Below the pieces are notes generated by a model. It ran no database searches and was not told the DNA's origin. It saw only the letters and a program-made list of their open reading frames with translations. DNA of 64,000 nt from contig NC_061131.1 in the NCBI RefSeq assembly GCF_905220365.1, positions 1,736,001-1,800,000 of the forward strand. The letters run 5' to 3'. Source of the DNA: Vanessa cardui. Taxonomy: Eukaryota; Arthropoda; Insecta; Lepidoptera; Nymphalidae. Both the position numbers and the translations under genes were made by a program. Positions 33,401 to 46,100 of the stretch are shown here, piece after piece; position 1 is the stretch's first letter, and each line of letters starts with the position of its first letter.

Positions 33401-36400
33401 AGCGTACTCAATTCGGGTGAGGTCGGTTTTACATGTAAGTGTGTCGTGCTACGTGTAGTGTCGTGCTGCGTGTAGTGTCGTGCTACGTGTAGTGTCGTGC
33501 TGCGTGTAGTGTCGTGCTGCGTGTAGTGTCGTGCTACGTGTAGTGTCGTGCTGCGTGTAGTGTCGTGCTACGTGTAGTGTCGTGCTGCGTGTAGTGTCGT
33601 GCTGCGTGTAGTGTCGTGCTACGTGTAGTGTCGTGCTGCGTGTAGTGTCGTGCTGCGTGTAGTGTCGTGCTACGTGTAGTGTCGTGCTGCGTGTAGTGTC
33701 GTGCTGCGTGTAGTGTCGTGCTACGTGTAGTGTCGTGCTAGGTGTAGTGTGGTGGTGTGTCAGTGCGGGGGGGGGGGTCACTGTGTCGTGCTGCGTGTAG
33801 TGTCGTGCTGCGTGTAGTGTCGTGCTGCGTGTAGTGTCGTGCTACGTGTAGTGTCGTGCTGCGTGTAGTGTCGTGCTGCGTGTAGTGTCGTGCTACGTGT
33901 AGTGTCGTGCTAGGTGTAGTGTGGTGGTGTGTCAGTGGGGGGGGGGGGGTCACTGTGTCGTGCTGCGTGTAGTGTCGTGCTGCGTGTAGTGTCGTGCTAC
34001 GTGTAGTGTCGTGCTACGTGTAGTGTGGTGGTGTGGGGGGGGGGGGTCAGTGCGTCACTCACGCGGTCCTTGTAGGTGTTGGGCGTGCAGGCGGCGGCGG
34101 CGGCGCGCTCGGGCAGCACGAGCAGGAAGCCCAGCGTGTCGCCCTCGCCGTACGCCGCGCTGTAGTGCCGCCCGCGCGACTCGTGGAACCTGCGCCCACG
34201 CAGCCTTAGGGCTTAGCCTCACACCATCCGAAGACATTCGTGATGCATTATGATGTATCGTGATATAAGATTATGTTTGATGGCATGAAAATGATTTCAT
34301 CGCGACTAAAATAGGCTCGAATTTAAACATCACATGTGAAATTATGTATGAAATTGTCTATTTAGAGCGGCTCTACACTTAGGGACAATTTCATCATGTA
34401 GTTTTCACGTCACTTATGAGCGTATTTGTGATGCGGCACTATTAGTATAACATCGACTGATTTCGTAATTGCAAATTACAAATCAGTCTTTGTTGGTGGT
34501 AGGGCTTTTTACAAGCCCGTCTGGGTAGGTACCACCCACTCATCAGTTATTCTACCGCCAAATAACAGTACTCAGTATTGTTGTATTCCGGTTTGAAGGG
34601 TGAGTGAGCCAGTGTAACTACAGGCACAAGGGACATAACATCTTAGTTCCCAAGGTTGGTGGCACATTGACGATGTAAGGTAATATATCTTACAGTGTCA
34701 TTGTCTATGGGTGATGGTGACCACTTTCCATCAGGTGGCCCATATGCTCGTCCAACCTATAACATAAAAAAAATATATATGGATTGTTTATAAGGATAAG
34801 AAATTTTTCGAGTGAGTATTTTTTTCATATCATACGATGTTTTTTCAATCGTACTGCAATTTAAAAAATATGTTATTCAGACCAAAATCAATATGACTGG
34901 TCAGTATGTAAGTAAAAAAAAATATGGATTGAACATAAGGATAAGAAATTTTTCGAGTGAGTATTTCTTTAAGTCATACGATTTTTTTTCAATCGTACTG
35001 CAATTTAACAAATATGTTATTCAGACCAAAATCAATATGATAGCTCTAGGTATCAGTATGCAAGATGGCGGCCGACCTGGTGCCCTTGCGGCTGCGCCAC
35101 GAGTAGCCAAACTTGTCGTAGCCCAGCGGCGCCTGCAGGTTGGCGTAGCGGCGGCCCCAGCCCAGCCGAGCCGCCGCGCCCTCAGGCATCTCCTCCACGC
35201 CCGCCTCCCAGTACCACGCGCCGCGCGACACGCCTGCACACACACACACACACGTTACACACGCACACACACACACGTTACACACACACACACGTGACAC
35301 ACTCCCGCACACTCGCTGTCTACCAACGGGAGGCACAGTCGACCGTTCGATAACAGTCAGTTGAAGACAAACATGCATAGAAATGCTATTTCGATTATTT
35401 GTTTAGGTGAAATCTTACAATTTTGAATTGAAATTTTACAGTAACACTTTAGACACGAAATCTTGTTTGTATACATTTAATTCAATCATTAAACTTAAGT
35501 TTTTACCATTTTACATTTTTTACGATGGAAAACAGGTAATTTAGTGTCCCTCTAAACCTCAACGGCATTGTAAGTCTCGGCTTCACAGGAGGAAACGATG
35601 GACGTCTATGTGCCGTAAGTGCGCACTCAGCATTTATTGTACGAGTGTTTTACGAGGATTTTAAGGATTTTTATTTCAATTATTCGATTGAATTACTCGT
35701 AGCGATGGCTTTCGAGCGTATATGTAAATAATGTATGTGTAAATATACATATATGTGTGTCTATAAACAAATATAAATATTGGACAAATCACATACATTA
35801 ATCTGATCCCAATATAAGTATCTAAAGCACTTGTGTTATGGAAAATCAGAAGTAACGACGGTACCACAAACTATCAATCATCATCAACCGAAAATCTCAC
35901 CATGCGTCGCCCTGACCATGCAGTATCCCTTCTCGCCCGTGACCGCAAGTCTGTCCTCAGCGATCTTCAGTTGCGGAGCGCGGTCGTGCAGAGCTAGCAG
36001 CACGATACCGGGGCACAGGGAGCGGTAGAGCCAGCCCGGGATCGGTTTACCACTCCATTCGTTGCTCTCATCGAACTCCTAAAATATACCACGCCCGTGA
36101 TAAGAATATCGTGTGCAAAGTAGTATCAGAAATATTAATTAATTCTTTGACATTGTGCAAACTCGTCTGGGTAAGTACGATATTGTTGTGTTCCAGTATG
36201 AATATTCAGCGTGTTAGCCAGTCAGTGTAACAACATGTATAAGAGATATAACAGATAATTTCGTGTAATGGCTCATATTTCTAACATCGCCCATATCTAT
36301 GTCTATGGGTGATAGTGACTGCTTAACATCAGGTGTCAATAGTAGGGCACGTTTAGACATTTCTTAAATAAAATGAGGTCACTGTAGTGTTTGTATCCAT

Positions 36401-39400
36401 GCAATAGATATAATACATTGTCTCATGTACACGAGTAAAGGGTGTTACATCAGAGTAGTCAGGGTGTTAGCCACCGTACTGATTAGACGAGCGCCTGCGC
36501 CCCTATTGCGTGTCGTAGTGAGCCAATGAGTTACTGAATACTATAGTCACTATATATTTGCCTCCAACACATTTTAATAGGTTAGTATAAGTAATAAAAA
36601 TAATTGATTTAAAACCGAAAAAAATAAAGAATAAAATCAAAATTTCAAATTCTTATGAATACCAATTGAAGTTATCATTCGTACATATGAAACAACAGAG
36701 CTAAGCCATTAGCAAAATATGTAAAAAGGTCTGCTTAACTTTACACCTCCTTAAATCAAAATGGACTAAAGTTTAGCAACTCACCTGTCTGAAAGGCGCA
36801 TGGGGGTCCGGCTCAGCGAGTATGTACCGATAGCCGTCCTTGTTGAAGGGATGCTCGGTGGGGTAGCCGTGTGAGGGAAGTTTCAACGCGCTCAAGTCAG
36901 CCGACCGACCTTTCTTGCCGACCGGCGCGCTCGCCTCGAGTCCTACGGCCGGACGACGCTTTCCCTGACGCCCTTTTACATTGCCACCTAGAGGAACTGC
37001 AACAAAATTAAACACGTAAATATAATGATATTCTAATAAACAGATATGTTATATCCATACTAAACAACAGAAAGAAGTGTGCCGCACGGGGGACCGTTTA
37101 TTTTACATTTCGTTACAAGTAAAAAGGATAGCTTGATAAAAACAGCAAGTAAAAGGGATAACTAGATGTTTTAATTACACAAAACGTATTACTACGTAAT
37201 TATTATGTATAACAACGTATTACTACGTAAAACGACTAAAGGCAAACGTCCCAATTAGGACGTTTTCTAGTCTTCACTTTTTACGCGTTAATAACATATC
37301 TGTTTACTAGAACATCATTGCGTAAATATATAACAGTTTAGTATTCATTTTCATATGTACGTTACTTTACTATAACATTAGAAACGTGATAGCCCAGTAT
37401 TTTGCCATAATGAACTCATACTTGCTGACTTCCAGGCAGGATATATTATATACATTTATAATTGTATTTAGCTAACACTAAGTACATTGTATTTTTTAAG
37501 TGTTGAAAAAGATCAACTACTGAGTTCCTTGTCGGTTCTTCTAATCTATTTTCTGAACCGGTAGTAGCTTCACCAAATATAGTTGTTAAACGACGATTCA
37601 AAAGTGCTTGTAAAAGCCTACTTGAATAAATTGTTTTAATTTAAGTTAAATCTGCTTTTGTAAAAATTGTATTTAATTAATTATAATTCATCTAAAGTTC
37701 GGCAGTGGCAAACATCATGAGGAAACTATCGTGCACATAGTGGAAGAGAATCCACCACGAACCAGATTAGAACAGTAAATCTCAATCTCAATGAATGAAT
37801 GGATTCTGATGAAAGGGTTTTTCTGTGAAACTCTTACCGTTCTTATCGGATTTGCTGTAACATTGGATTATGAGTTAGGGAATAGACAGCACACCTGTGT
37901 TTGCAAACACACTTGGGTACAATAATAGGTGCGGCAGTGGACTGATCGCCCTTGAGATTAGTCGTGACCAAAATTGATGAAGCCAACATCACCATCATCA
38001 GGACTCCATAGATTCAGTTTAATATCAAAATGCGACATTGAAAAGTGCACATATAGTACACGTATGTCGTAATGTAACATTACAGCGTTTATTTCGGTGT
38101 CGTTTCGTGTAATGACTAAGACGGACCGGTCAATGCCATTTGATAGATACATTTTTATAGTCTAGACAAACGGAGCTCATTTAAAACTGCTCTGCCAAAT
38201 TTCAAAACTAAATATGTGCCAATTTTTTATCGCACATCTTATATTCAATGTAAATTGGACATACCAATAATTATAACAGGATCTAATTTTTTTTTATATT
38301 CTTCAATAACATTCATTTTGATCGACTTTTCGGCATATAGTAGGTATTATTGAATTTTTATATGAGACTAGCTGTCTGACAGATAGACAGACAAAAATAG
38401 TAAAAAATGTTATTTTGGTATATGTACCGTGTATATACATATGCATTGAGTAAAAAAGGGCTATTTCAATATTACAAACAGACATTCCAATTTTATTATG
38501 TGTATAGATGTATAGACAATTTATTAGACTGTTGTTTACATAAAATATCAGAGTTACGTAATAACGGGACAAATATTATAGGTACTATAAAATAAAAGTA
38601 ACAGCCTATAAATTACCCACTGCTGGGCTAAGGCCTCCTGTTCCATTAAGATGAGGGTTTGGAATATATTCCACAACGCTGTTCCAATGCGGGTTGGTGG
38701 AATGGATATGTGGCAGAATTTCGATGAAATTAGACACATGCACCTGCATGTGAGGAAACCTTTCCTCAAGATGTTTTCCTTCACCGCCGAGCACGAGATA
38801 AATTATAAACATAAGTTAAGCACATATATAGTGGTGCTTGCCTGGGCTTGAACCCGAAATCATCGGTTAAGATGCACGCGTTCTAATCACTGGGCCATCT
38901 CGGTTTCTTTTTTATTTTTTTTTATACATTCCAGCCGTATATCATTTGATATTAAAACCTTTTGAATAAAGTCTAGGTGAATCCTTTTTGAAGGGCATAA
39001 ATTACTTGTCTTCAAAATTAGTATCCAAATGAGAACAATGGCTAAAAAATTTGGCGGTTACAACGTTCTTTCACTGACTTATCGTATGTACGCGAAACGA
39101 AAAATATTATGCAATAAGTTTTTACTTCATAGATAAAACAATTTACCGTCAATTATAGTATGGAAATATAACATGCTAATTAGGTTAGGACATCGCATTT
39201 AAGAATCAAGAAAAACAATTCAAACGTTATATTTTAACCATAATAATATTATTTAAATATAACAAATTATTATGAACGAAAATGTTTGAGCAAGCTCTCA
39301 ATTATTTCATATTTATTCAATTAAGATAATTACGATTAATACGATTATGAGGAGTCATTTTACAAAATTAAATTAAAAAGTCCCCGTTTGTAACAGGTTT

Positions 39401-42400
39401 CGTATATTTTTCCAACTTTTGTTTTTTGGCGTGTTAATAAAAGTCTCCCAAAAACTATACTTTTCGTTTTTTAGTCTCCAATATTTCAAAAATAAATCAT
39501 CTCAAATCTCATTAAAATATATTATTATTATAATTAGTTTACTGATATTCCTTGTACATTAAACATCTATAGTTGTCATTTCAACCCTTATTATAGAGAT
39601 TCGGGAAACTAAAATATTCGTATGGCTTCTATAGCAGTTAGGTACTGAAAAACTATGTTTTACGCTCAGCATTATCACCCCCATAATTCCCTTGGTAGAT
39701 GAAAAGTTATCAAAACATGATACAAATCTCTTTACACACGAAAATGTGACGCACCACTTTGAATCGTGCATTAGTATGAGTGAAGCTCGTATTTACAAGA
39801 TGCATTAGTGTGCGTGAGATGACTAAAAAAAAGTAAAGTAATAATTCCCTTGGTAGATGAAAAGTTATCAAAACATGATACAAATCTCTTTACACACGAA
39901 AATGTGACGCACCACTTTGAATCGTGCATTAGTATGAGTGAAGCTCGTATTTACAAGATGCATTAGTGTGCGTGAGATGACTAAAAAAAAGTAAAGTAAC
40001 AGCCTATAAATTTCCCACTGCTGGGCTAAAGCCTCCTCTCTCATTAAGGAGAGGGTTCGGAACATATTCCACCGCGCTGTACCAATCCGTGTTAGTGGAA
40101 CGCACATGTGGCAGAATTTCAATGAAATCAGACACATGTAGGTTTCAGCGCCAAGCACGAGATGAATTATAAAACACAAATTAAGCACATATATATATAG
40201 TGGTGCTTGCCTGGGTTTGAACCCGCCAATCATCGGTTAAGATGCACGCGTTCTAGCTACGGGGCCATCTCAGCACAGCTAGTGAGATGACTAACGAACA
40301 AAAAAAACTAATTAGATTATGTTTGTTAATGCAGACCGATTCAGAATAGACGTGCCGTGAAGGAATAGATCTAAAAGATCCCTTTATCACCCGCGAGAGC
40401 AGTTTTCATATTATAACCCACAAGTCCCTTAACAGTTAGAAGTATTTCGGAATATTAAGCAAAACACTTAAAATGTATTATTAGTGGGCGACCTCCGTGG
40501 TCGAGTACTGTATACACTGGTTTTAATGGGTACGCAACTTCGAGTTTCCGGGTTCGAATCCCTTATGAGTCGATGTAGAAAAAGTTCATTATTTTTCTAT
40601 GTTATCTTGAGTCTGGGTGTTTATGGTACGGTCATTACTTCTGATTTTCCTTTAGCTACTTAGATTAGGATCAGATTAATGTATGTGATGTTGTCCAATA
40701 TTTAACCAAATTTCAATTTGATATAGGTATTTAATCTGCTAATTTTATACAATTAAAATATTATTTATCGTTATTGAAACTCATTTTTATCACATCAAAC
40801 CAAAATAGACTTTATTCAAGTACACTTAAATTACATATTCGAAATTTTAAATTAATTCTGTTTTATACATTATATTCAAGTTTATTTTGAGTTCTATAAA
40901 CGTTAATCAGAATAGTAATAAATGTATTATTATCGTACGAGATACAAATTAATTTACTAACAGAGAATGAATTTATTAATATCGCAATATTGACGAGTGT
41001 TTTGTGATTCAGATATTGCTATTCATATCTCATTATACTATATTCCAATGTAGGTGTAAGAATAAACAAATCTAATTTATACTATGCGATTCGCTAATAG
41101 TATCGCTCTACTGTATTATGCACTACAAATAGTTCTTGATGAATATATTATATTTATGTATATATAAAATACTATTTCATTATTACAGCTATATGTACCT
41201 ACTTTGATTTACATACTTCCTAAGATCAGTATCGAAATGTTTATTTGTCTTGGATTAGTTTTCACTCCTGTGATCATAATATGTAATAACGCCTATATCT
41301 AATATGTGTAAGGTTTTCTTTAATAATTGCGGGCAATGTGAGGTAGATTTATTAATAAAATATTTTTATCAACTGGTCACACTGGTGGCCTCTTCGCGGA
41401 CGCGCGAAGTGGAGTTTTTGAAAAGTCTGTTTAAAGTTTAAAGTTTTGGAGTTTAATTACAAACTACGTCGACTCTTACAGTGTTGTAAAGTCTATTTAC
41501 AATATAAAGTGATATTTAAAGATATATTGTATTTGCAAACTGAATATTGGAGTTTAACTACAAACTTCGGCGACACCTACTGGAAAAGCGTTCTTACATA
41601 TGTATACTGCATAAGCGTAAACCGTTTTTGTCCCAGTGATTATGGCATGATAGCTTTACATAATAAATCGGTTATGGTGTAATTTTGAAGAATTCCAGCT
41701 TATATCTCTATAATCTTCTTTTTCAGCAGATGTGCAGAAAAAGAAGATTATAAGAGGATTCTTGATTACAAATAAGTCAAATAACTATTTTATTACGAAT
41801 GAATTCTAGGGAATGGAATAAGTTATCAGCGGGGTAGAGAGTGGAGCTGTTGATGTTTGTAAAGCAAAAAACAAATGAAAAACGTGCGAGCATACGTTCT
41901 CAGTTTACAGTGAAATTATATAAAAACAAAACCTCTTTGGGATATTCCTTTATTCCCAAGTTGGGGAAGGTATAAAAATCTATTGATTAAATGCGAAGTT
42001 GCGTATGCAACCCGCTACAAATACAACTAACAGTAACTAAGCACTAACATTATAGTAGTATATTTTAAAAATAAATATACCCAACGGACACTTCAATCTC
42101 AAATTTGTATTTTGTTGGTTGAACATTTTTGAAAAACTCACTCACGATAAAAGGTATAATGTATCTTTGCTGTATTATATTATATCTGCGTAATATTCTG
42201 TCAATGACACGTCAATCAATCTTTTTTTTTACACAAATTTGATAAACGTTTAACAAAGAGTTTTATGTGCCCCTGATTACTATTACAGACTTTTTCTTTC
42301 CACGGTGATTGAAAGAAGATAAAAAATGTCTTAACAAACATTACTCAGTTTGAATTTAATTTTTTTTCTTCTTAATAATAAATTCGCATTACATAATGGA

Positions 42401-43103
42401 TATAATAAAGATTTATATCATTGACATACAATAAAAAAAACCCAAGCGTGAAGTGATCGTTAAATGTCCATTATTATTATTTAAAATTCCTTAAAATTAG
42501 TATGAGTATGTAATTATGGTACGTTAAGAGTAATATAGTAGAATAATACACGATTAAAACATCGAAACGATTAATAACGAGTTTATACTTTTTAACGCCA
42601 AATTAATATTTTTTTTTTGGTAATGTTTCAATTTGCAAATTAATTCAGATTATAAACATACCTATTCGGTTTTTTATTTGTCTTATTAATTCACAGGATT
42701 AGAAATCTTTCTTATTGATTTGAGTATAAAAAGATAGTATGTATTTAACAGAAAAGGCCCTCCCCTTTTCTGTTAAATACATGATTAGACGAGTTACTCT
42801 AAGAAATGACATAAAATCAAAATTACTTCATCAACGATTTATGAAAGCAAGGTAATTAAAATCGCTTGGAACCGAAAGTAATCCATTTCTAATGAATAAG
42901 TAAAACACTATGAAATGTATTTAATATATTCTTGATGGGATTGTGATCAAACCCCTCTGAATGGGTAGCTACCACTCAAAACATATTTTACCGCCAAATA
43001 TCATAACTTTCAAGTTGAGATAGAAAGTAAGAATAGAGATGGCCTAGTGGTTAGAACGCGTGCATCTTAACCGATGATTTCGGGTTCAAACCCAGGCAAG
43101 CAC

Positions 43104-43197
<94 letters not shown>

Positions 43198-46100
43198 TAT
43201 ATATATGTGTGTGTGTGTGTGCTTAACTTGTGTTTATATTCATTTCGTGCTCGGCGGTGAAGGAAAACATCATGAGGAAACCTGCATTTGTCTAATTTCA
43301 TCGAAATTGTGCCACATGAGCATTCCACCAACCCGTATTGGAACAGCGTGGTGGAATATGTTCCAAACCCTCTCTTGAATGGGAGAGGAGGCCTTAGCCC
43401 AGCAGTGGGAAATTTACCTGTTATTTTACTTTACTTTTATCATAACGTTGTATTGTGGGGCTTTGGTACAAGCCCAAGGAACAAACACTTAATGATCAAG
43501 GTTGGTAGCGCAATCTTTAAACTACCAATGCCTACCCACTACTTGCATTAAAAATCAATAAAACCTCATCGTACTAAGTAACATAACTTCTTTTATACTT
43601 TTCTAAATAGAGTTTAAGTTGTGTTTAAATCAAACTTTGTACCTGAATGTCTAACTTGTAAATGAGTTTTATTCAACTAACATCTATGTTAAATAATATA
43701 TTGAATCTAGTAGAAACGGAAACAAAAATAGTTTAATCTTATATTTGAAACAATACCATTTTATGGTAATGACATTTGCAGCTGTTGAAATAAACATCAG
43801 TCCCCTACGTGTATACTCTATCATACGAGACATTGGCTGAATATTATACGCCCAGTAGCTCAGATACACGACGATAAATAATAATCCTCAAAAAAAAAAA
43901 CAAAGTGAATTTTCATTTACGTATATCCCATACCAAACAAATTATACAAGATTTGAAATTGGAATTTGGAGCTATACCAACGTATGAATTGAAAGCCAAA
44001 ATAATGAGCATTCATTTAAATTGACGACCTCCGTGGTCGAGTAGTGTGTACACCGGTTTTCATGGGTACGCTACCCCGAGGTCGAGGTTCGATTCCCGGC
44101 CGAGTCAATGTAGATTATCGTAAGTTTTCTATGTTGTCTTGGGTCTGGGTGTTTTTGGTACCGTCGTTACTTCTGATTTTCCATAACACAAGTGCTTTAG
44201 CTACTTACATTAGGATCAGAGTAATGTATGTGATGTTGTCCAATATTTATATTTATATATCTTAAGGTAGAGCTACCGTGTCACTGTTAGACGTATTTCT
44301 TAACGTTCTGGTATAACTATAGTAACATAAAGCAGTGTAAGCTTTTGAATGTACTTGTGTAAAATCATAATCGAATATAACTACTAAACTACGGTAATGA
44401 AATTGTAGTTTTTACGACTGCAATTTTTAACTCTACAGGCTGTTAAAATACGATACGAATGTATTTAAAATTGTAAAAGTGACTATTTACATACATTTCT
44501 TACCTATAGTTCTGCCGAGAAGAATCTTGAAAATTACAAAGAATATCGAAGAGTCTTCTCCGACGATTCAAATTTACAATAAAGTTTTCGAGTCTTGAAT
44601 AGAGCATATTTTGAATTAATTTTTATATTAAAGTTGTACAAATAAACAAAAGCATTCCACTCGTTTTCAGAAGGTTATGAGCTTTTCCATGATGGTCCAA
44701 AAAGGATTACTGGATGGACATTGTAATTTTTTCCTATACTTTCACAACGCTGGATCATAATTTATACTAATATTATAAAGGTAAAAGTAACTCTGTCTGT
44801 CTGTCGCTCTTTCACTACCGAACCGAATTTGATGAAATTTGGTATCAAACAAATATGAAATCCAAGGAGGCATATAGGCTAATAGATTATATATAAATTG
44901 ATAATATAATTTTCCCAAAAAAAAAAAGAAAAAAGTAAATTAACATCCTGTAAATTTCCCACTGCTGGGCTAATAGCCTCCTCTCCCATTAAGGAGTGGG
45001 CTTGGAACATATTCCACTACGCTGTTCCAATGCGGGTTGATGGAATGCACATGTGGCAGAATTTCAATGAAATTAGACACATGCAGTTTCCTCACGATGT
45101 TTTCCTTCACCGCCGAGCACGAGATGAATTATAAACACAAATTAAGCACATATATATATAGTGTTGCTTGCCTGGGTTTGAACCCGAAATCATCGGTTAA
45201 GATGCACGCGTTCTAACAATTGGGCCATTTCGGCTTTTTTGCCTAACACAAGACAATCCCTAAAACGCAGGCAAAGCGGCGGGCGACAACAAGTCTGATA
45301 AAACGCGGATTAATTATTATAGCACTATAAAGCCCGGACTTGAACCGTAATCTTCGGTTAATACTGACGTGAGACTACATGGTAAAAGATTACCATTAAC
45401 TAAATGTCACATTCGATTAATAACTTAGCAAATAGGTATTAAACGTATTCATTACCTATTTGCAAATCAATTCAAGGATTTCCATCTATTAAAGTCTAAC
45501 TTGGTATATTCGATTTTTAAATATAATTTTTTTATTATATTTAAGCACTGGAAAGGAGCCAATAAAGTTTTTTGTTATATATTAGCTTATATTATTTTAT
45601 GTTTTTTAGTCCTTGCAATATTAGTTATTTGTTATTGATATAGCGAGTATCTGTAATAATGTGACCCCTTGGTTTTTAGCGTCTATTTATCTGTAAAGGG
45701 TTTTAAGGCCAAATATAAAGGTAGATGACCAAATGTCACTTAATTGTACACTGTCAATACACGGCCACCCTTGGGAACTAATGTAATGCCCTTGTACCTG
45801 TAATTATACTGGCCCCGGGTTAGGGGGTAAAATTACTGGATTGGTCGATAACCATACCCATCTCTAAATAGTATTAACAAGAAAGTATCATGTTTTATTC
45901 TAAATTATAATATCATTAAGAAAATAAAGAAATTCGATACAATATTTTATTGATGATAAAAAAGCGTGGAGTCAATACCTGTTGACTTTCTCGAATTGTA
46001 TTTAACTAACTTGACTTTGTATTGTTTAAATGTTCAAAAAGAGTAACTACTGAGTTTCTTGCCGGTTCTTCTCGGTAGAATCTACTTTCCGAACCGGTGG

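Larger units (their letters stand above)
40704..42933. other. ash2 intron 4, no gene seen; two perfect hairpins
   Basis: AT-rich. Contains inverted repeats at 41709-41752 and 42739-42782. The 78-codon frame at 41446-41682 has internal near-repeats but no domain. Confidence 0.5.

Noticed and set aside
33449..33953. Long minus-strand open frames (110 and 71 codons) rich in TLHVARHYTQHD-type repeats
   Set aside because: They are translations of the 17-bp minisatellite; a 17-nt unit cycles through frames and the product is an artefact.
33438..34056. CRISPR-like array
   Set aside because: Contiguous 17-bp repeats without unique spacers; a eukaryotic minisatellite.
34011..34253. Open frames on both strands over 34011-34253 (arginine-rich plus strand)
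   Set aside because: Shadows of the GC-rich ash2 exon 8, which is supported by homology and splice sites.
34812..35297. 161-codon plus-strand frame
   Set aside because: It spans the tandem duplication and the antisense of ash2 exon 7.
40520..40570. tRNA gene-like head in SINE C and SINE A copies
   Set aside because: A-box and B-box-like words are present, but the sequences do not fold into a full cloverleaf with proper acceptor stem and always continue into a SINE body; they are tRNA-derived SINE heads.
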